From Lonsdalea populi (GTDB lineage Bacteria; Pseudomonadota; Gammaproteobacteria; Enterobacterales; Enterobacteriaceae), in assembly GCF_015999465.1 (NCBI RefSeq), contig NZ_CP065534.1:1054001-1118000 (forward strand): a DNA stretch of 64,000 nucleotides, written 5' to 3'. Under the pieces are notes generated by a model. It saw only the letters and a list, made by a program, of their open reading frames with translations. It made no database searches and had not been told where the DNA came from. Position numbers and translations under genes: made by a program. Each line of letters opens with the position of its first letter. Position 1 is the stretch's first letter. Shown one piece after another: positions 40,740 to 54,137 of this stretch.

Positions 40740-43700
40740 TCAGTGCTGGTCGGGCTGGTGTCCTGTATTCTCCGCGCCTTTCTTTTTACTGAAGCGTCGA
40801 CTGACGACGACATAAAAGACGGGCACGAAGTAAATAGCCAAAATGGTGGCGGTCAACATCCCGCCCATGACCCCCGTACCTACCGCGTTCTGAGCGCCGG
40901 AGCCAGCGCCGGAGCTGATGACCAGCGGCACGACGCCCAAAATAAAGGCTAGGGAAGTCATTAGGATGGGGCGCAAACGCATCCGCACGGCATCAAGCGT
41001 TGCTTCCACCAACCCTTTCCCTTCTTTTTCCATCAGGTCTTTCGCAAATTCCACGATTAGGATGGCGTTCTTGGCCGATAGCCCAATGGTTGTGAGCATC
41101 CCTACCTTAAAGTACACGTCGTTTTCTAACCCGCGCATACTGGCAGCGACGACGGCCCCCAAAATCCCAAGCGGCACAACGAGCATGACGGAGAAGGGGA
41201 TCGACCAGCTTTCATATAGTGCGGCAAGACACAGGAACACGACGATAGCAGAAATGACAATCAGTGCCGGCGCCTGGTTCCCTGCCAGACGTTCCTGATA
41301 AGACATCCCCGTCCAGTCGAAATTGACCCCTTCAGGCAACTGCGAAGCCAGCTCCTCCATCAGCGCCATCGCTTCACCGGTACTTTTTCCCGGTGCGGCT
41401 TCACCCAGAATTTCCATCGAGGGTAAGCCGTTATAACGTTCCAGACGCGGGGAACCATATTCCCAGTGGGCTGAGCCAAAGGCGGAGAACGGAACCATCT
41501 GGCCGGCGGTACCGCGCACATACCAATTCTGAATATCGCCAGGGAGCATGCGGAACTTCGCATCCGCTTGAACGTATACTTTTTTCACCCGGCCGCGGTC
41601 AATGAAGTCATTGACGTAACTTCCCCCCAGCGCGGTCGCCAACGTCGAGTTGATTTCATTCAGCGTGACGCCCAGCGCAAGCGCTTTCTCCTGATCGATA
41701 TCCAGACGATATTGCGGTGTATCTTCCATGCCGTTCGGACGGACGCTCTCCAGCGTATCTGGATGCTGAGCGACCATGCCCAACAGTTGGTTACGGGCCT
41801 GCATCAGCTTGTCATGACCCAGGTTGCCCTGGTCAATCAGTTGGAAGTCGAAGCCGCTGGCGGTACCCAGTTCAACGATGGCGGGGATGTTAAACGGAAT
41901 GACCAATCCTTCTTTTATCTGGGAGAAGGCGGCATAAGCACGGCCGGCGATGGCATCGACCTTATTTTCCGCTCCGCTACGCTCATCCCAGTCTTTTAGG
42001 CTGGCAAAGGCGATCCCCATATTTTGTCCGCGTCCGGCGAATCCGAAACCGTTGACGGTAAAGACAGAGTTAACGTTGTCCTTTTCGTTATTCAGGTAGT
42101 AAGCATCAACCTTATCCATCACTTTTTGTGTGCTTTCCTGCGTGGAGCCAACGGGCAACTGCACCATGGTGAGCAACACGCCCTGGTCTTCTTGAGGCAG
42201 GAATGAACTGGGAAGACGCATGAATAGCAGACAGAGACCAATGACCAGCAGCAGGTAAATCACAACATAGCGACCGCTGCTGCGCAGAATATTGGCAACG
42301 CTGTCGGTGTAGTGATGCGTGCTTTTTTCAAACAGGCGGTTGAACCAGCCAAAGAAGCCTTTGGTTTTGCCGTGACCATGATTATCAATGGGTTTAAGCA
42401 GCGTGGCGCACAACGCTGGTGTCAGGATCAATGCCACCAGTACGGACAGCACCATAGAGGATACGATGGTGACTGAGAACTGACGGTAGATGGCGCCGGT
42501 TGAGCCGCCGGAGAAGGCCATCGGCACAAACACGGCGGACAGCACAAGTGCGATCCCTACCAGCGCGCCTTGAATCTGGCCCATGGATTTCCGCGTCGCT
42601 TCTTTTGGTGATAGTCCTTCTTCCGCCATAACACGTTCGACGTTTTCTACAACGACGATGGCGTCATCCACCAAAAGACCGATAGCCAATACCATGGCGA
42701 ACATAGTCAGGGTATTGATGGAGTAGCCAAATGCCGAGAGGATAGCAAATGTCCCCAGCAATACGACCGGCACCGCAATGGTCGGGATTAGCGTTGCGCG
42801 GAAGTTTTGCAGGAACAGATACATGACCAGGAATACCAGCACGATGGCTTCAATCAGCGTTTTCACCACTTCGTTGATAGAAATTTTAACGAACGGCGTG
42901 GTGTCATACGGGTAGACGACCTTCAAACCGGCGGGGAACTGCGCCTGAAGTTTTACCAGCTCGGCTTTAACGGCGTTGGAGGTATCTAGCGCGTTGGCCC
43001 CAGTCGCCAGTTTGATGCCCAGACCGGTAGCTGGCTGTCCGTTGTAACGGGCAACGACGCTGTAGTCCTCACCGCCCAATTCTATTCTGGCGACGTCTTT
43101 CAGTCGAACCTGCGAACCGTCTTGGTTTACGCGAATAAGGATGTTGCCGAACTGCTCGGTATTGTTAAGTCTTGTCTGAGCGATAATCGACGAGTTCAGT
43201 TTTTGCCCAGGCACCGGCGGCGTGCCACCTAACTGACCGGCGGCAATCTGCGTATTCTGAACCGTGATCGCCGAAATCACGTCTGACGTGGTCATCTGAT
43301 AATTGATCAGTTTGTTGGGATCGAGCCAGATCCGCATGGCGTACTGGGCGCCAAACAGCTGAGTATCGCCGACGCCGGTGACGCGGCTGATAGGGTCTTT
43401 GACGCTGGAGCCGACGTAATCCGCAATATCCTGTTGGGTCATGTTTTTATCATCGCTGATAAATCCGATGACCATCAGAAAGCTGCTGCTGGACTTTTGT
43501 ACGCTGACGCCTTGCTGCTGAACTTCCTGTGGTAAAAGCGGCATGGCGAGCTGCAACTTGTTCTGCACCTGTACCTGCGCGATGTCAGGGTTAGCTTTGG
43601 CATCGAAGGTTAACGTGATCTGAGCGTTACCGGACGAGTCGCTGTTCGATGACATGTACAGCAGATTATCGATGCCGCTCATGTTCTGTTCGATGACCTG

Positions 43701-43886
43701 CGTTACCGTATCCTGCACCGTTTTGGCGTCAGCCCCCGGATAAGAGGCGGTCACTTCAACGGACGGTGGCGCAATGCTCGGATATTGGGCCACCGGCAAC
43801 TGCGTTATCGCCAATAGCCCGGTCAGCATCACCATAATGGCAATGACCCATGCGAAGATGGGACGATCTATAAAAAACTTAGCCAT
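40740..43886 (-). CDS. acrB: Multidrug efflux RND transporter AcrB
   Basis: A 1048-residue inner-membrane RND pump, one residue shorter than E. coli AcrB. It forms a trimer that works with AcrA and TolC to export drugs, bile salts, dyes and plant antimicrobials using proton flow. The proton-relay aspartates are in [15 protein letters not shown] (about 407 and 408) and the lysine in [16 protein letters not shown] (about 940). Both large periplasmic loops are intact. The gene starts 16 bases after acrA. Confidence 0.98.
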   Translation of the reverse strand: MAKFFIDRPIFAWVIAIMVMLTGLLAITQLPVAQYPSIAPPSVEVTASYPGADAKTVQDTVTQVIEQNMSGIDNLLYMSSNSDSSGNAQITLTFDAKANPDIAQVQVQNKLQLAMPLLPQEVQQQGVSVQKSSSSFLMVIGFISDDKNMTQQDIADYVGSSVKDPISRVTGVGDTQLFGAQYAMRIWLDPNKLINYQMTTSDVISAITVQNTQIAAGQLGGTPPVPGQKLNSSIIAQTRLNNTEQFGNILIRVNQDGSQVRLKDVARIELGGEDYSVVARYNGQPATGLGIKLATGANALDTSNAVKAELVKLQAQFPAGLKVVYPYDTTPFVKISINEVVKTLIEAIVLVFLVMYLFLQNFRATLIPTIAVPVVLLGTFAILSAFGYSINTLTMFAMVLAIGLLVDDAIVVVENVERVMAEEGLSPKEATRKSMGQIQGALVGIALVLSAVFVPMAFSGGSTGAIYRQFSVTIVSSMVLSVLVALILTPALCATLLKPIDNHGHGKTKGFFGWFNRLFEKSTHHYTDSVANILRSSGRYVVIYLLLVIGLCLLFMRLPSSFLPQEDQGVLLTMVQLPVGSTQESTQKVMDKVDAYYLNNEKDNVNSVFTVNGFGFAGRGQNMGIAFASLKDWDERSGAENKVDAIAGRAYAAFSQIKEGLVIPFNIPAIVELGTASGFDFQLIDQGNLGHDKLMQARNQLLGMVAQHPDTLESVRPNGMEDTPQYRLDIDQEKALALGVTLNEINSTLATALGGSYVNDFIDRGRVKKVYVQADAKFRMLPGDIQNWYVRGTAGQMVPFSAFGSAHWEYGSPRLERYNGLPSMEILGEAAPGKSTGEAMALMEELASQLPEGVNFDWTGMSYQERLAGNQAPALIVISAIVVFLCLAALYESWSIPFSVMLVVPLGILGAVVAASMRGLENDVYFKVGMLTTIGLSAKNAILIVEFAKDLMEKEGKGLVEATLDAVRMRLRPILMTSLAFILGVVPLVISSGAGSGAQNAVGTGVMGGMLTATILAIYFVPVFYVVVSRRFSKKKGAENTGHQPDQH

Positions 43887-43902
43887 AGATTACCGGCTCC
43901 TG

Positions 43903-45090
43903 TTAAGACTTGGCGGGTTGGGGTTGGGGCTGCTGAGTGCTGTCTGATTTGACTTCCTGCGCTGTCACCACCATACCGGGTTTAATCTTTTGCAAGCCGG
44001 AAACAATCACGCGATCGCCGGGTTTGATGCCTGAAGTCACCACCCACTTGTCGCCAATAGCCTGAGCCGTGGTGATCGAGCGGACTTCAACTTTGTCGCC
44101 TTCACCCACGACCAGTGTGGAAGCATCGCCGCGAGGGGTGCGGGTGACGCTTTCCTGAGGCACCAGAATCGCGTTTTGATTAACGCCCGCATCCAGACGC
44201 GCACGAACGAACATACCGGGCAGCAGGTTGTGTGAAGGGTTCGGGAAGATAGCACGCAGTGTGATGGAGCCGGTGGTTTCATCTACGGTCACGTCGGAAA
44301 ACTCCAGCGTACCTTGCTGATCGTATTCGGTCCCATTTTCTAGCGACAGACGGACGTTGGCTTTACCGTTGGCAACCTGGATCGTGCCACTTTTTAAGTC
44401 GTTCTTAAGCTGCAGAAAATCATTGCTGGACTGCGTCACGTCCACGTAAATGGGATCGAGCTGCTGAATAGTGGTGAGTGCGGTCGTTTGAGCGCTTGAA
44501 ACTAAGGCGCCTTCGGTGACGGTTGACTTGCCAATGCGGCCTGAAATTGGCGCGGTGACTTTGGTGTAATCGAGGTTGATCTGGGCTGAGTCTACGGCGG
44601 CTTTACCGGAAACGACCGTTGCGTCAGCCTGACGGGAGGTCGCGACGGCCTGATCGTAATCCTGCTTGCTGATGTAATTGGTGCCTAGCAGAGGTTTGTA
44701 GCGGTTGACGGTCAAACGCGCGACTTCGGCGTTGGCCTGCGCTTCCGCCAGCGTTCCTTTCGCGCTATTGAGCTGTGCCTCATAAGGCGCAGGGTCGATT
44801 TGATACAGCGATACGCCAGCCTGGACGTCGCCGCCTTCCACGAAGTTACGCTTGAGGATAATGCCGCCGACCTGAGGACGGACTTCAGCCACCCGGAAAG
44901 AGTTGGTGCGTCCCGGCAGTTCGGTGATGATATTCAGAGGTTGTGCTTTTATGGTGACAATATCTACTGCCGGAGCGCTTCCCGCTGCGTTGTCTTGGCT
45001 TCCATCCTTATTATCACATCCTGTGAGTACTAAGCCGCCAGAAAGCATCAGCACCGCCGCCAGAGGCAAAAGCCTTCTGTTTTTATTCAT
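43903..45090 (-). CDS. acrA: Multidrug efflux periplasmic adaptor AcrA
   Basis: A 395-residue membrane-fusion lipoprotein (E. coli AcrA 397). The signal is MNKNRRLLPLAAVLMLSGGLVLTGC, with the lipid-anchored cysteine at about residue 25. Lipoyl, alpha-helical hairpin (about residues 100 to 170), beta-barrel and membrane-proximal domains follow. It joins AcrB to the outer-membrane channel TolC. The start at 45090 gives a proper lipoprotein signal; the 20-residue longer frame does not. The gene is divergent from acrR with a shared operator. Confidence 0.97.
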   Translation of the reverse strand: MNKNRRLLPLAAVLMLSGGLVLTGCDNKDGSQDNAAGSAPAVDIVTIKAQPLNIITELPGRTNSFRVAEVRPQVGGIILKRNFVEGGDVQAGVSLYQIDPAPYEAQLNSAKGTLAEAQANAEVARLTVNRYKPLLGTNYISKQDYDQAVATSRQADATVVSGKAAVDSAQINLDYTKVTAPISGRIGKSTVTEGALVSSAQTTALTTIQQLDPIYVDVTQSSNDFLQLKNDLKSGTIQVANGKANVRLSLENGTEYDQQGTLEFSDVTVDETTGSITLRAIFPNPSHNLLPGMFVRARLDAGVNQNAILVPQESVTRTPRGDASTLVVGEGDKVEVRSITTAQAIGDKWVVTSGIKPGDRVIVSGLQKIKPGMVVTAQEVKSDSTQQPQPQPAKS

Positions 45091-45180
45091 AAAATAAGCC
45101 TCAAGATTCCGATTCGAGAATTGATCAATGGATAACCAGCCCAAACCCATTGCTGCGATAATATCCAGTGCATGCTATGG

Positions 45181-45204
45181 TACATACATACACGAATGTA
45201 TGTA
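45181..45204. promoter_or_regulatory. AcrR operator
   Basis: A 24-base palindrome with arms TACATACAT / ATGTATGTA and a 6-base centre, between acrA and acrR. It corresponds closely to the E. coli AcrR-binding site. Confidence 0.9.
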
Positions 45205-45232
45205 AATCGCACCTTTCAGTTAAAATAATGCT

Positions 45233-45871
45233 ATGGCACGAAAAACCAAAAAACAGGCTGAGGAAACCCGCCTCCATATTATGGAGACGGCTCTACGCCT
45301 CTTCTCCGAGCACGGTGTCTCTGCGACGTCATTGTGTGACATTGCGGTCGCTGCGGGTGTAACACGAGGTGCTATTTACTGGCATTTCAGAAACAAAACT
45401 GAGCTGTTTAATGAAATTTGGGCGCGCTCAGAAACAAAGATGACTGATTTTGAAACTGAGTATCATGCAAAATTTCCGGATGATCCACTTCATGTTATGC
45501 GCGAACTACTCATTTATATGCTTAAGCAGATTGAATGCGATGGCGAGTGGCGCTCAATGATGGAGATTATTTTTCATAAATGCGAGTTTATCGGAGAAAT
45601 TCGCTCGTCTTGCCACGGACGTAAAGCAATCCACCTCGACTGTTACAATAAAGTGGATATTTTGCTGAATGGCTGCATTCTCTCCGGCAAATTACCCGAG
45701 AATACGGATGCCCGCCGGGCGGCTATTGCGCTGCGAGCCTACCTGTCGGGTGTGATGGAAAACTGGTTATTTATGCCGGAAAGCTTCGAATTAAGCACCG
45801 AAGCGCCATTTCTAGTTGATGGCCTGATTGATATGCTACGTTTTAGTCCTGCCATGCGTCAGGCCCGCTGA
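45233..45871 (+). CDS. acrR: TetR-family repressor AcrR
   Basis: A 212-residue regulator similar to E. coli AcrR (215). The N-terminal helix-turn-helix has MARKTKKQAEETR followed by AAGVTRGAIYWHFRNK (about residues 38 to 53). The variable C-terminal ligand-binding domain retains FHKCEFIGE. It represses acrAB and itself and is released by many drugs. It is divergent from acrA with the palindromic operator 29 bases before its start. Confidence 0.96.
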   Translation: MARKTKKQAEETRLHIMETALRLFSEHGVSATSLCDIAVAAGVTRGAIYWHFRNKTELFNEIWARSETKMTDFETEYHAKFPDDPLHVMRELLIYMLKQIECDGEWRSMMEIIFHKCEFIGEIRSSCHGRKAIHLDCYNKVDILLNGCILSGKLPENTDARRAAIALRAYLSGVMENWLFMPESFELSTEAPFLVDGLIDMLRFSPAMRQAR

Positions 45872-45992
45872 CCTGGATAATGTCTGCAAATCGTAAATAC
45901 CGTTACGTTTCCCCACGGATTCAGATATCTCGGCCTGACCGAGGCATGATAAACTCGATGTATCTCCGCCCCTACCATTACGATGATGTGCC

Positions 45993-48900
45993 ATGAGTTT
46001 CAGGTTCCCTATTTTGCGCCAATTCCACTCCTCTTTTCCCCGCGTGGCGGATTCCATCCTGTGCTCCCTGTCGACACACCTTTGGATGATATGTCTGGCG
46101 TTGACCGTGTGCGCGCCGGCGTTGGCGGTCATGAATGATTTACCGGTCCGCAGCGATATTCAAAACCGTCTCGACACGCTAAATAAACAAAAAAGCCAGT
46201 CTCCGGCTGACAAGCTGGTTATGGAAGATTACACCAAAACGCTTGACGTGCTGGACGCAATAGAACGGGTTAAGCAGGAAACCGCGCAACTGAAACTCCA
46301 GGCGGCGCAAGCCCCGACCAAGCTGCGTCAGACCAGCGATGATTTGGCGGCGCTCACCACATCGCCGGAAGTCTCGCTCACCTCTCTCGAGTCTTTTTCT
46401 ATTAAACAACTGGAATCGCGGTTAAATGATACGCTGGCTGGCCTGCAGTCGGCGCAGGAAAACCTCTCCAGTTACAATAGCCAGTTGATTTCGCTGCAGA
46501 CGCAGCCGGAAAGAGTTCAGAGCGCCATGTTGACGGCCGCGCAGCGCAGCCAGCAGTTGCGCAATCAGCTTAATGGTCTGGAGCCGGGTCAGGCGACGTT
46601 GCGGCCTAGCCAGCAAACACTTTTATTGACGGAACAGGCTCTGCTGAACGCTCAGATGGAGCAGCAGCGCAAAAGTCTGGAAGTGAACACAACGCTGCAG
46701 GATATGCTGCAAAAGCAGCGTGATTACACGGCGGCCCAGATTAACCAGCAAGAACGGATGGTGCAGGCGCTGCAAAATGTGGTCAGCCACAAGCGTCTCA
46801 ACCTGTCGGAGAAAACGGCCAAAGAGGCGCAGACGTCCGGCGAGCTGCAGCGCATTCAGGAACATCCGTTAGTCAAGACGGAAATGGAGACCAACCGACA
46901 GCTCAGCCAGCGATTAATTGCCGCAACTGAAGCCGGAAATACGCTGGTGCAGCAAAGCATTCAGGTAAAAAACTGGTTGGATCGCGCCACGCAGTCCGAG
47001 CGTAATCTGAAAGAGCAGGTCACCGTACTCAAAGGCAGCCTGCTGTTGTCGCGCATCTTGTACCAACAACAGCAAAACCTCCCTTCGGCAGATGAACTGA
47101 GCGACATGAGCACGCAGATCGCCGATCTGCGCCTGGAGCAGTTCGACATCAACCAGCAGCGCGATGAGCTGTTTCGCGGCGATGAATATATTCAGAAGTT
47201 GCTGGCGCGCAGCAATGCGGCTTCCGACAGTGAAGTGACCGATGCGCTGGAGCAGATTTTGGACATGCGCCGGGAACTGCTCGATCAGTTGAACAAGCAG
47301 CTCGGCAACCAGCTCATGCTCGCGATCAACCTGCAGATCAACCGGCAGCAGCTTGGCAGCGTGAATGCCTCGCTGCAAAGAACACTGACTCAGCAGATCT
47401 TTTGGGTCAACAGCAACAAGCCGATGGGCTGGAGCTGGCTGAAAGAGTTTCCGTCCTCGCTTAAACAGCAACTGCACGGCATCCATATCGGGGTTAAATC
47501 GGAACAGTTTGTTCAGGGGGCTTTACGGTCTTTGCTTTATGTTGTTCCGGCGATGCTGCTGGTGGGGCTGATCTTCTGGCGTCGAAAATCTATCGACCAT
47601 TATCTCGACAAATTGTCTAAAGACGTCGGACAGCTCAAACGCGACAGCCAGCTACATACCCCTCAGGCTATTCTGCTGCTGCTGATTAAGGTGCTGCCCG
47701 TCACGCTGATAGTTCTGTGCGTGGGACTGTGGCTGGAACGCTCCGGAGGGCAAATCGGCGAATTTGCGTGGTTGCTGAGCCAAGACCTGGCGCTGTTCTG
47801 GCTCGTCTTTAGTCTGGCCTGGCAGGGATTGAAGCCCGGGGGCATGTTTGAACGGCATTTCAACTTTGCTCCCTCATTAAGTGCTCACTATCGCAGGCAG
47901 ACGCTGCGGCTGGGATGTGCGCTGCTGCCGCTGATTTTTTGGTCTGTCATCGGCGAACAGATACCGTTGTATCTGGTGGACGACGTTATCGGACAGTTGG
48001 TTATTGTCCTCAATTTAGTGCTGCTGTCGGTGCTGGTATTTCCGCTTTGTCGCGATAGCTGGCGCGATAAGGACCGTCACTCGATGCGTTTGATTGTCGT
48101 TACGGCGATCGCGCTGATGCCGCCGTTTTTGATTGTGCTGATGTTTAGCGGTTACTTCTATACGACGCTACGCCTGTCCGGGCGTTGGATCGAAAGCCTA
48201 TATCTGCTGATTATCTGGAATGTGGTCTACATGGCGACGATCCGCGGACTGAGCGTCGCCGCCCGACGTCTGGCTTATCGTCGTGCGCTGGCCAGGCGGC
48301 AGAACACGGTCAAAGAGGGCGCAGAAGGAAGCGAACCGGTGCCCGAAGCGCCGCTGGCGCTGGAACAAATCAGCCAGCAGTCGTTGAGGTTGACCACTAT
48401 GGTCCTGGTCATGGTTTTCTGCGGAGCTATCTATGGAATTTGGGCGGACCTGGTGACGGTGTTCTCGTATCTCGATAGCGTCACCCTGTGGCACTACAAC
48501 GCGTCCGTGGGTGGCAGCAACGTCCTGCAAGCGGTAACGCTCGGCAACCTGCTGTTGTCGCTGGCGGTGATTGTGATTGCCTACGTCATGACCCGCAATT
48601 TACCGGGGCTGCTTGAAGTGCTGGTGCTTTCCCGATTGCAGTTGCGGCAGGGGACATCCTACGCCATTACGACGATATTGACCTATCTGATTACGTCAAT
48701 CGGCGCGGTGACCGCCCTTAGCTCGCTCGGCGTATCGTGGGACAAACTACAGTGGCTGGTCGCGGCGTTGTCCGTCGGGCTTGGGTTCGGTTTACAGGAG
48801 ATCTTCGCCAACTTCGTCTCCGGTCTGATCATTCTGTTCGAACGACCGGTGCGTATCGGCGATACCATTACCATCGGTACGTTTTCGGGAACGGTCAGTA

Positions 48901-49367
48901 AGATAAGAATCCGGGCGACGACGATTACGGATTTTGACCGCAAAGAAGTGATTATCCCCAACAAAGCCTTCGTGACGGAACGTCTGATCAACTGGTCGCT
49001 GTCTGACACTATTACACGCGTCATCATCAGCATCGGCGTGGCCTATGGGTCGGATCTGGATAAGGTGAAATCCGTTTTGCTGCAGGCCGCGCGAGAAAAT
49101 GCCCGAGTGATGATCGATCCGGAGCCACAGGTGTTTTTCCTCGCGTTCGGCGCCAGCACGCTTAATCATGAGCTGAGACTCTATGTGCGCGAGCTGCGCG
49201 ATCGCAGTTACACCGTGGACGAGCTGAACCGGGCCATCGACCGTCTATGCCGGGAAAATGACATCAATATCGCGTTCAATCAGTTGGACGTGTATTTGCA
49301 CAACGAGCAGGGCAAGGAAGTGAAGGAAGTGTCGCGTCCGCTGCCGGAAAATCCATCGCCCTTGTGA
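45993..49367 (+). CDS. mscK: Mechanosensitive channel MscK (KefA)
   Basis: An 1124-residue large MscS-type channel, near E. coli MscK (1120). It has a signal-like hydrophobic N-terminus and a long coiled-coil periplasmic domain (about residues 40 to 490). About eleven membrane segments follow, and the MscS core includes GLGFGLQEIFANFVSGLIILFERPVRIGD split over the pore helix and the beta domain. It opens on membrane tension, in E. coli in the presence of high external potassium, and protects against osmotic downshock. It follows acrR as in E. coli. Confidence 0.96.
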   Translation: MSFRFPILRQFHSSFPRVADSILCSLSTHLWMICLALTVCAPALAVMNDLPVRSDIQNRLDTLNKQKSQSPADKLVMEDYTKTLDVLDAIERVKQETAQLKLQAAQAPTKLRQTSDDLAALTTSPEVSLTSLESFSIKQLESRLNDTLAGLQSAQENLSSYNSQLISLQTQPERVQSAMLTAAQRSQQLRNQLNGLEPGQATLRPSQQTLLLTEQALLNAQMEQQRKSLEVNTTLQDMLQKQRDYTAAQINQQERMVQALQNVVSHKRLNLSEKTAKEAQTSGELQRIQEHPLVKTEMETNRQLSQRLIAATEAGNTLVQQSIQVKNWLDRATQSERNLKEQVTVLKGSLLLSRILYQQQQNLPSADELSDMSTQIADLRLEQFDINQQRDELFRGDEYIQKLLARSNAASDSEVTDALEQILDMRRELLDQLNKQLGNQLMLAINLQINRQQLGSVNASLQRTLTQQIFWVNSNKPMGWSWLKEFPSSLKQQLHGIHIGVKSEQFVQGALRSLLYVVPAMLLVGLIFWRRKSIDHYLDKLSKDVGQLKRDSQLHTPQAILLLLIKVLPVTLIVLCVGLWLERSGGQIGEFAWLLSQDLALFWLVFSLAWQGLKPGGMFERHFNFAPSLSAHYRRQTLRLGCALLPLIFWSVIGEQIPLYLVDDVIGQLVIVLNLVLLSVLVFPLCRDSWRDKDRHSMRLIVVTAIALMPPFLIVLMFSGYFYTTLRLSGRWIESLYLLIIWNVVYMATIRGLSVAARRLAYRRALARRQNTVKEGAEGSEPVPEAPLALEQISQQSLRLTTMVLVMVFCGAIYGIWADLVTVFSYLDSVTLWHYNASVGGSNVLQAVTLGNLLLSLAVIVIAYVMTRNLPGLLEVLVLSRLQLRQGTSYAITTILTYLITSIGAVTALSSLGVSWDKLQWLVAALSVGLGFGLQEIFANFVSGLIILFERPVRIGDTITIGTFSGTVSKIRIRATTITDFDRKEVIIPNKAFVTERLINWSLSDTITRVIISIGVAYGSDLDKVKSVLLQAARENARVMIDPEPQVFFLAFGASTLNHELRLYVRELRDRSYTVDELNRAIDRLCRENDINIAFNQLDVYLHNEQGKEVKEVSRPLPENPSPL

Positions 49368-49380
49368 GTGCCTGAAATAG

Positions 49381-49411
49381 CCGGAACAAATGCCTGAAAC
49401 GTCTGTTCCGG
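49381..49411. terminator. Hairpin between mscK and rsmS
   Basis: Inverted repeat CCGGAACA / TGTTCCGG with a 15-base loop between convergent genes. It has no T-tract, so it is only a weak terminator candidate. Confidence 0.4.
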
Positions 49412-49422
49412 CCGAACAACCG

Positions 49423-49587
49423 CTAGTCGGCTGAGAGATCGCCCTGTCCCTGAGATTTGTGCAGATAATCCTTACGTACAATGTCGAGTGCGGCCAGCAC
49501 CACCTCGGGTTCAATCTGGTTGGTCTCAAACAACATGATGAGATCCACCGCCAGTTTGACTTCAGGTGCTGCATTTTCCAGTGACAT
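49423..49587 (-). CDS. rsmS: Pleiotropic regulatory protein RsmS (YbaM)
   Basis: A 54-residue protein read on the minus strand, beginning [20 protein letters not shown] and ending QGDLSAD. It matches E. coli YbaM (53 residues), which shares [17 protein letters not shown] and the later [13 protein letters not shown] segment. In Pectobacterium and Serratia the homologue RsmS affects antibiotic production and virulence through the Rsm system; the mechanism is unclear. It lies between mscK and priC, and 71 bases separate its start from the end of priC. The small size makes it easy to miss. Confidence 0.9.
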   Translation of the reverse strand: MSLENAAPEVKLAVDLIMLFETNQIEPEVVLAALDIVRKDYLHKSQGQGDLSAD

Positions 49588-49658
49588 AGTGGGTTCACCT
49601 TCCCGTTCGCTCGGAATCAGCGTGTAGATATAGCAGATATCACCGCGAGCAACGAGTT

Positions 49659-50195
49659 TTAGGAACCTAGTTCCCGTCTTTCAATCTGACGCTCCAAACG
49701 CGTTAACGCCTGTCGACACCGCGCCAGCCGGCCTTCCAGCGCCGCCAATTCTTTTTGCAACCGCTGTTGCTCGTCAAATGCGGTTTGCTTAATAAGTAAA
49801 CGTTCACGATCCTGAATCATCGCGATCAAACGCCGTTCATAGCCTTGATGCTCCGCCAGCTTGTGGTAAAGATCGGCGGGCGGCGGTGGGGCGGCAGGGT
49901 TTTGTTGCCGCATTTTCCAGGTCCCCAGCTCACGCTGCAGCGCGGTAATCTGGGCCAGCAGTTTCTCGGCCATATAGGCCACTCGGTCGGTGCGATTCTC
50001 GGCGACATATTGCCGCAGGTGCTGGTGATTTTGCTTCACTTCGGCCAGATAGTCGCCGAAACGTGTGCCATAACAGCCGAACAGCTGGCGGTCGAAACGG
50101 GAACGAGCCGTCGTCATCCCTATCACCGGCGCTATCTGCTCGCCCAGGCTGGCGATCTGATAGTCTAGCGTTTGCAATAGCGTAGAGGTGCTCAT
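49659..50195 (-). CDS. priC: Primosomal replication protein N'' PriC
   Basis: A 178-residue basic helical protein, similar in length to E. coli PriC (175). Conserved points include RFDRQLFGC (about residues 33 to 41), the aromatic/arginine region [17 protein letters not shown], and [21 protein letters not shown] at the C-terminus. PriC restarts stalled replication forks by loading DnaB, independently of PriA or with Rep. The family evolves fast, so sequence agreement is moderate, but the position beside rsmS and ybaN supports it. Confidence 0.9.
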   Translation of the reverse strand: MSTSTLLQTLDYQIASLGEQIAPVIGMTTARSRFDRQLFGCYGTRFGDYLAEVKQNHQHLRQYVAENRTDRVAYMAEKLLAQITALQRELGTWKMRQQNPAAPPPPADLYHKLAEHQGYERRLIAMIQDRERLLIKQTAFDEQQRLQKELAALEGRLARCRQALTRLERQIERRELGS

Positions 50196-50596
50196 TCGGT
50201 TGCCCCATTCATCAAGCGGTGAAACTCAGAGGCGGCCGCCGTTAAACACGGGGCTTGCCGCTATGAAATTTAAAATCGTCGTCTGGTGCGCCGCATTTTG
50301 CGCCGCTTTCAATTCGCACAGCGTGTGGTCGCATAAGATGGTCGGTAGATTATCGGTTTTTTGTGCCTCGATAACTCCCTCATCAGTCGTTTCAGCCGCT
50401 AAAAATAGACAAATTGGGGTAAGAATAGCGCAATCGAACATGAACCAAGCACAGAACAACGGTGGGTTAAACGTGATGCCATAATACCTCCTTTATTGTC
50501 ATTTGCGACCCTGTTCCGGGATGGTCAAATCGGCGTTGTGCCCGTTACTATATGTGGGCAAGCATTTGGCGGTGCCTATCAGCGGGAGTGTTGTGT
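50196..50596. other. Intergenic region between priC and ybaN
   Basis: This 401-base gap separates divergent genes. Two open frames overlap in antisense here (plus strand up to 50484, minus strand 50226 to 50459). Neither has a good ribosome site or a recognisable family, so I annotate neither. Confidence 0.5.
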
Positions 50597-50965
50597 ATGT
50601 ATCGGATGATCTTAATCGTGCTGGGATGGCTTGCCGTCGTGCTGGCGACGCTGGGCGTCGTGCTGCCGCTTTTGCCCACCACGCCGTTTCTGCTCTTGGC
50701 CGCTTGGTGTTTCGCCCGATCGTCGCCGCGTTTTCACTACTGGTTGTTGCATCGCTCGTGGTTCGGCGGTTATTTACGGCATTGGCAACAGCACCGGGCT
50801 TTACCGCCGGGCGTCAAGGCCAAAGCGGTTATGGCGATCGTCGCCACTTTCGCAGTATCGATATGGATGGTCAATATTCTGTGGGTCAGGGGGTTGTTAC
50901 TGGTAATAATGGCCTGTCTGCTGATCTTCATGTTGCGTCTGCCGGTGGTTGATCGGGAGCAATAA
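50597..50965 (+). CDS. ybaN: YbaN family inner membrane protein (DUF454)
   Basis: A 122-residue membrane protein with two to four hydrophobic segments, similar to E. coli YbaN (125). The conserved block GWLAVVLATLGVVLPLLPTTPFLLLAAWCFARSSPRFHYWLL covers residues 9 to 50 (quoted here only as the family landmark LPTTPFLLLAAWCFARSSPR). The function is unknown. The start at 50597 (MYRMILIVLGW) follows GGGAG by eight bases. It lies upstream of apt, as in E. coli. Confidence 0.92.
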   Translation: MYRMILIVLGWLAVVLATLGVVLPLLPTTPFLLLAAWCFARSSPRFHYWLLHRSWFGGYLRHWQQHRALPPGVKAKAVMAIVATFAVSIWMVNILWVRGLLLVIMACLLIFMLRLPVVDREQ

Positions 50966-51140
50966 AAGTAAGCGACCAGATGCAGGGCTGTTGCATTTGT
51001 CAGCCAGTTTGACTAGATTTGAGCGTTTTCGTGCGCGTCCCGCCTCTATTCCTTTTCCGGCGAAGGATGCGTGATGGCCGCCAGAGCGACACCGGGCGTC
51101 CGTTATTCACTGAACAGATTGTTTTATCAGGCACAGGATT

Positions 51141-51686
51141 ATGACCGTAACACAGCCAGAATTAATTAAAAACAGTATCAAGAGCGTTCCCGACTACCCA
51201 AAGCCGGGCATACTGTTCCGTGACGTCACAAGCCTGTTGGAAAATCCGCAGGCCTACGCGGCCAGCATTTCCCTCCTGGCAGAGCGTTATCGTCATGCTG
51301 GCATCACTAAAGTCGTAGGAACCGAAGCGCGTGGCTTTCTGTTCGGTGCGCCGGTGGCGCTGGCGATGAACGTCGGCTTCGTTCCGGTACGCAAGCCCGG
51401 AAAATTGCCGCGCAAAACGTTGAGCGAAAGTTATGAGCTGGAATACGGCACCGATACGCTGGAGATCCACGAAGACTCCATTACTGCCGACGATAAAGTA
51501 CTGATTATCGACGATCTGCTGGCGACCGGCGGAACCGTTGAAGCGACGGTAAAGCTAATCCGTCGGTTAGGCGGCGAAGTTACCGACGCTGCCTTTGTCA
51601 TCAACCTGTTTGACCTCGGTGGTCAGCAGCGCCTGGAAGCCATGGGCGTACAGTGTTTCAGCCTGGTCGACTTCCCCGGTCATTAA
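51141..51686 (+). CDS. apt: Adenine phosphoribosyltransferase
   Basis: A 181-residue cytoplasmic enzyme (E. coli Apt 183). It makes AMP from adenine and PRPP in purine salvage. The PRPP-binding loop is [17 protein letters not shown] (about residues 122 to 138), and the catalytic flexible loop region [20 protein letters not shown] is intact. dnaX follows after 74 bases with a hairpin in the gap. Confidence 0.97.
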   Translation: MTVTQPELIKNSIKSVPDYPKPGILFRDVTSLLENPQAYAASISLLAERYRHAGITKVVGTEARGFLFGAPVALAMNVGFVPVRKPGKLPRKTLSESYELEYGTDTLEIHEDSITADDKVLIIDDLLATGGTVEATVKLIRRLGGEVTDAAFVINLFDLGGQQRLEAMGVQCFSLVDFPGH

Positions 51687-51691
51687 GCACA

Positions 51692-51719
51692 ACAGTCTCG
51701 CCGATGGCGACGAGACTGT
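51692..51719. other. Hairpin between apt and dnaX
   Basis: Perfect 9-bp stem ACAGTCTCG / CGAGACTGT with a 10-base loop. It has no T-tract, so it may modulate rather than end apt transcription. Confidence 0.5.
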
Positions 51720-51760
51720 GTTAGCATCACCACCTCAATAACTCAACTGTTGCGGTATTG

Positions 51761-54136
<2,376 letters not shown>

Positions 54137-54137
<1 letters not shown>

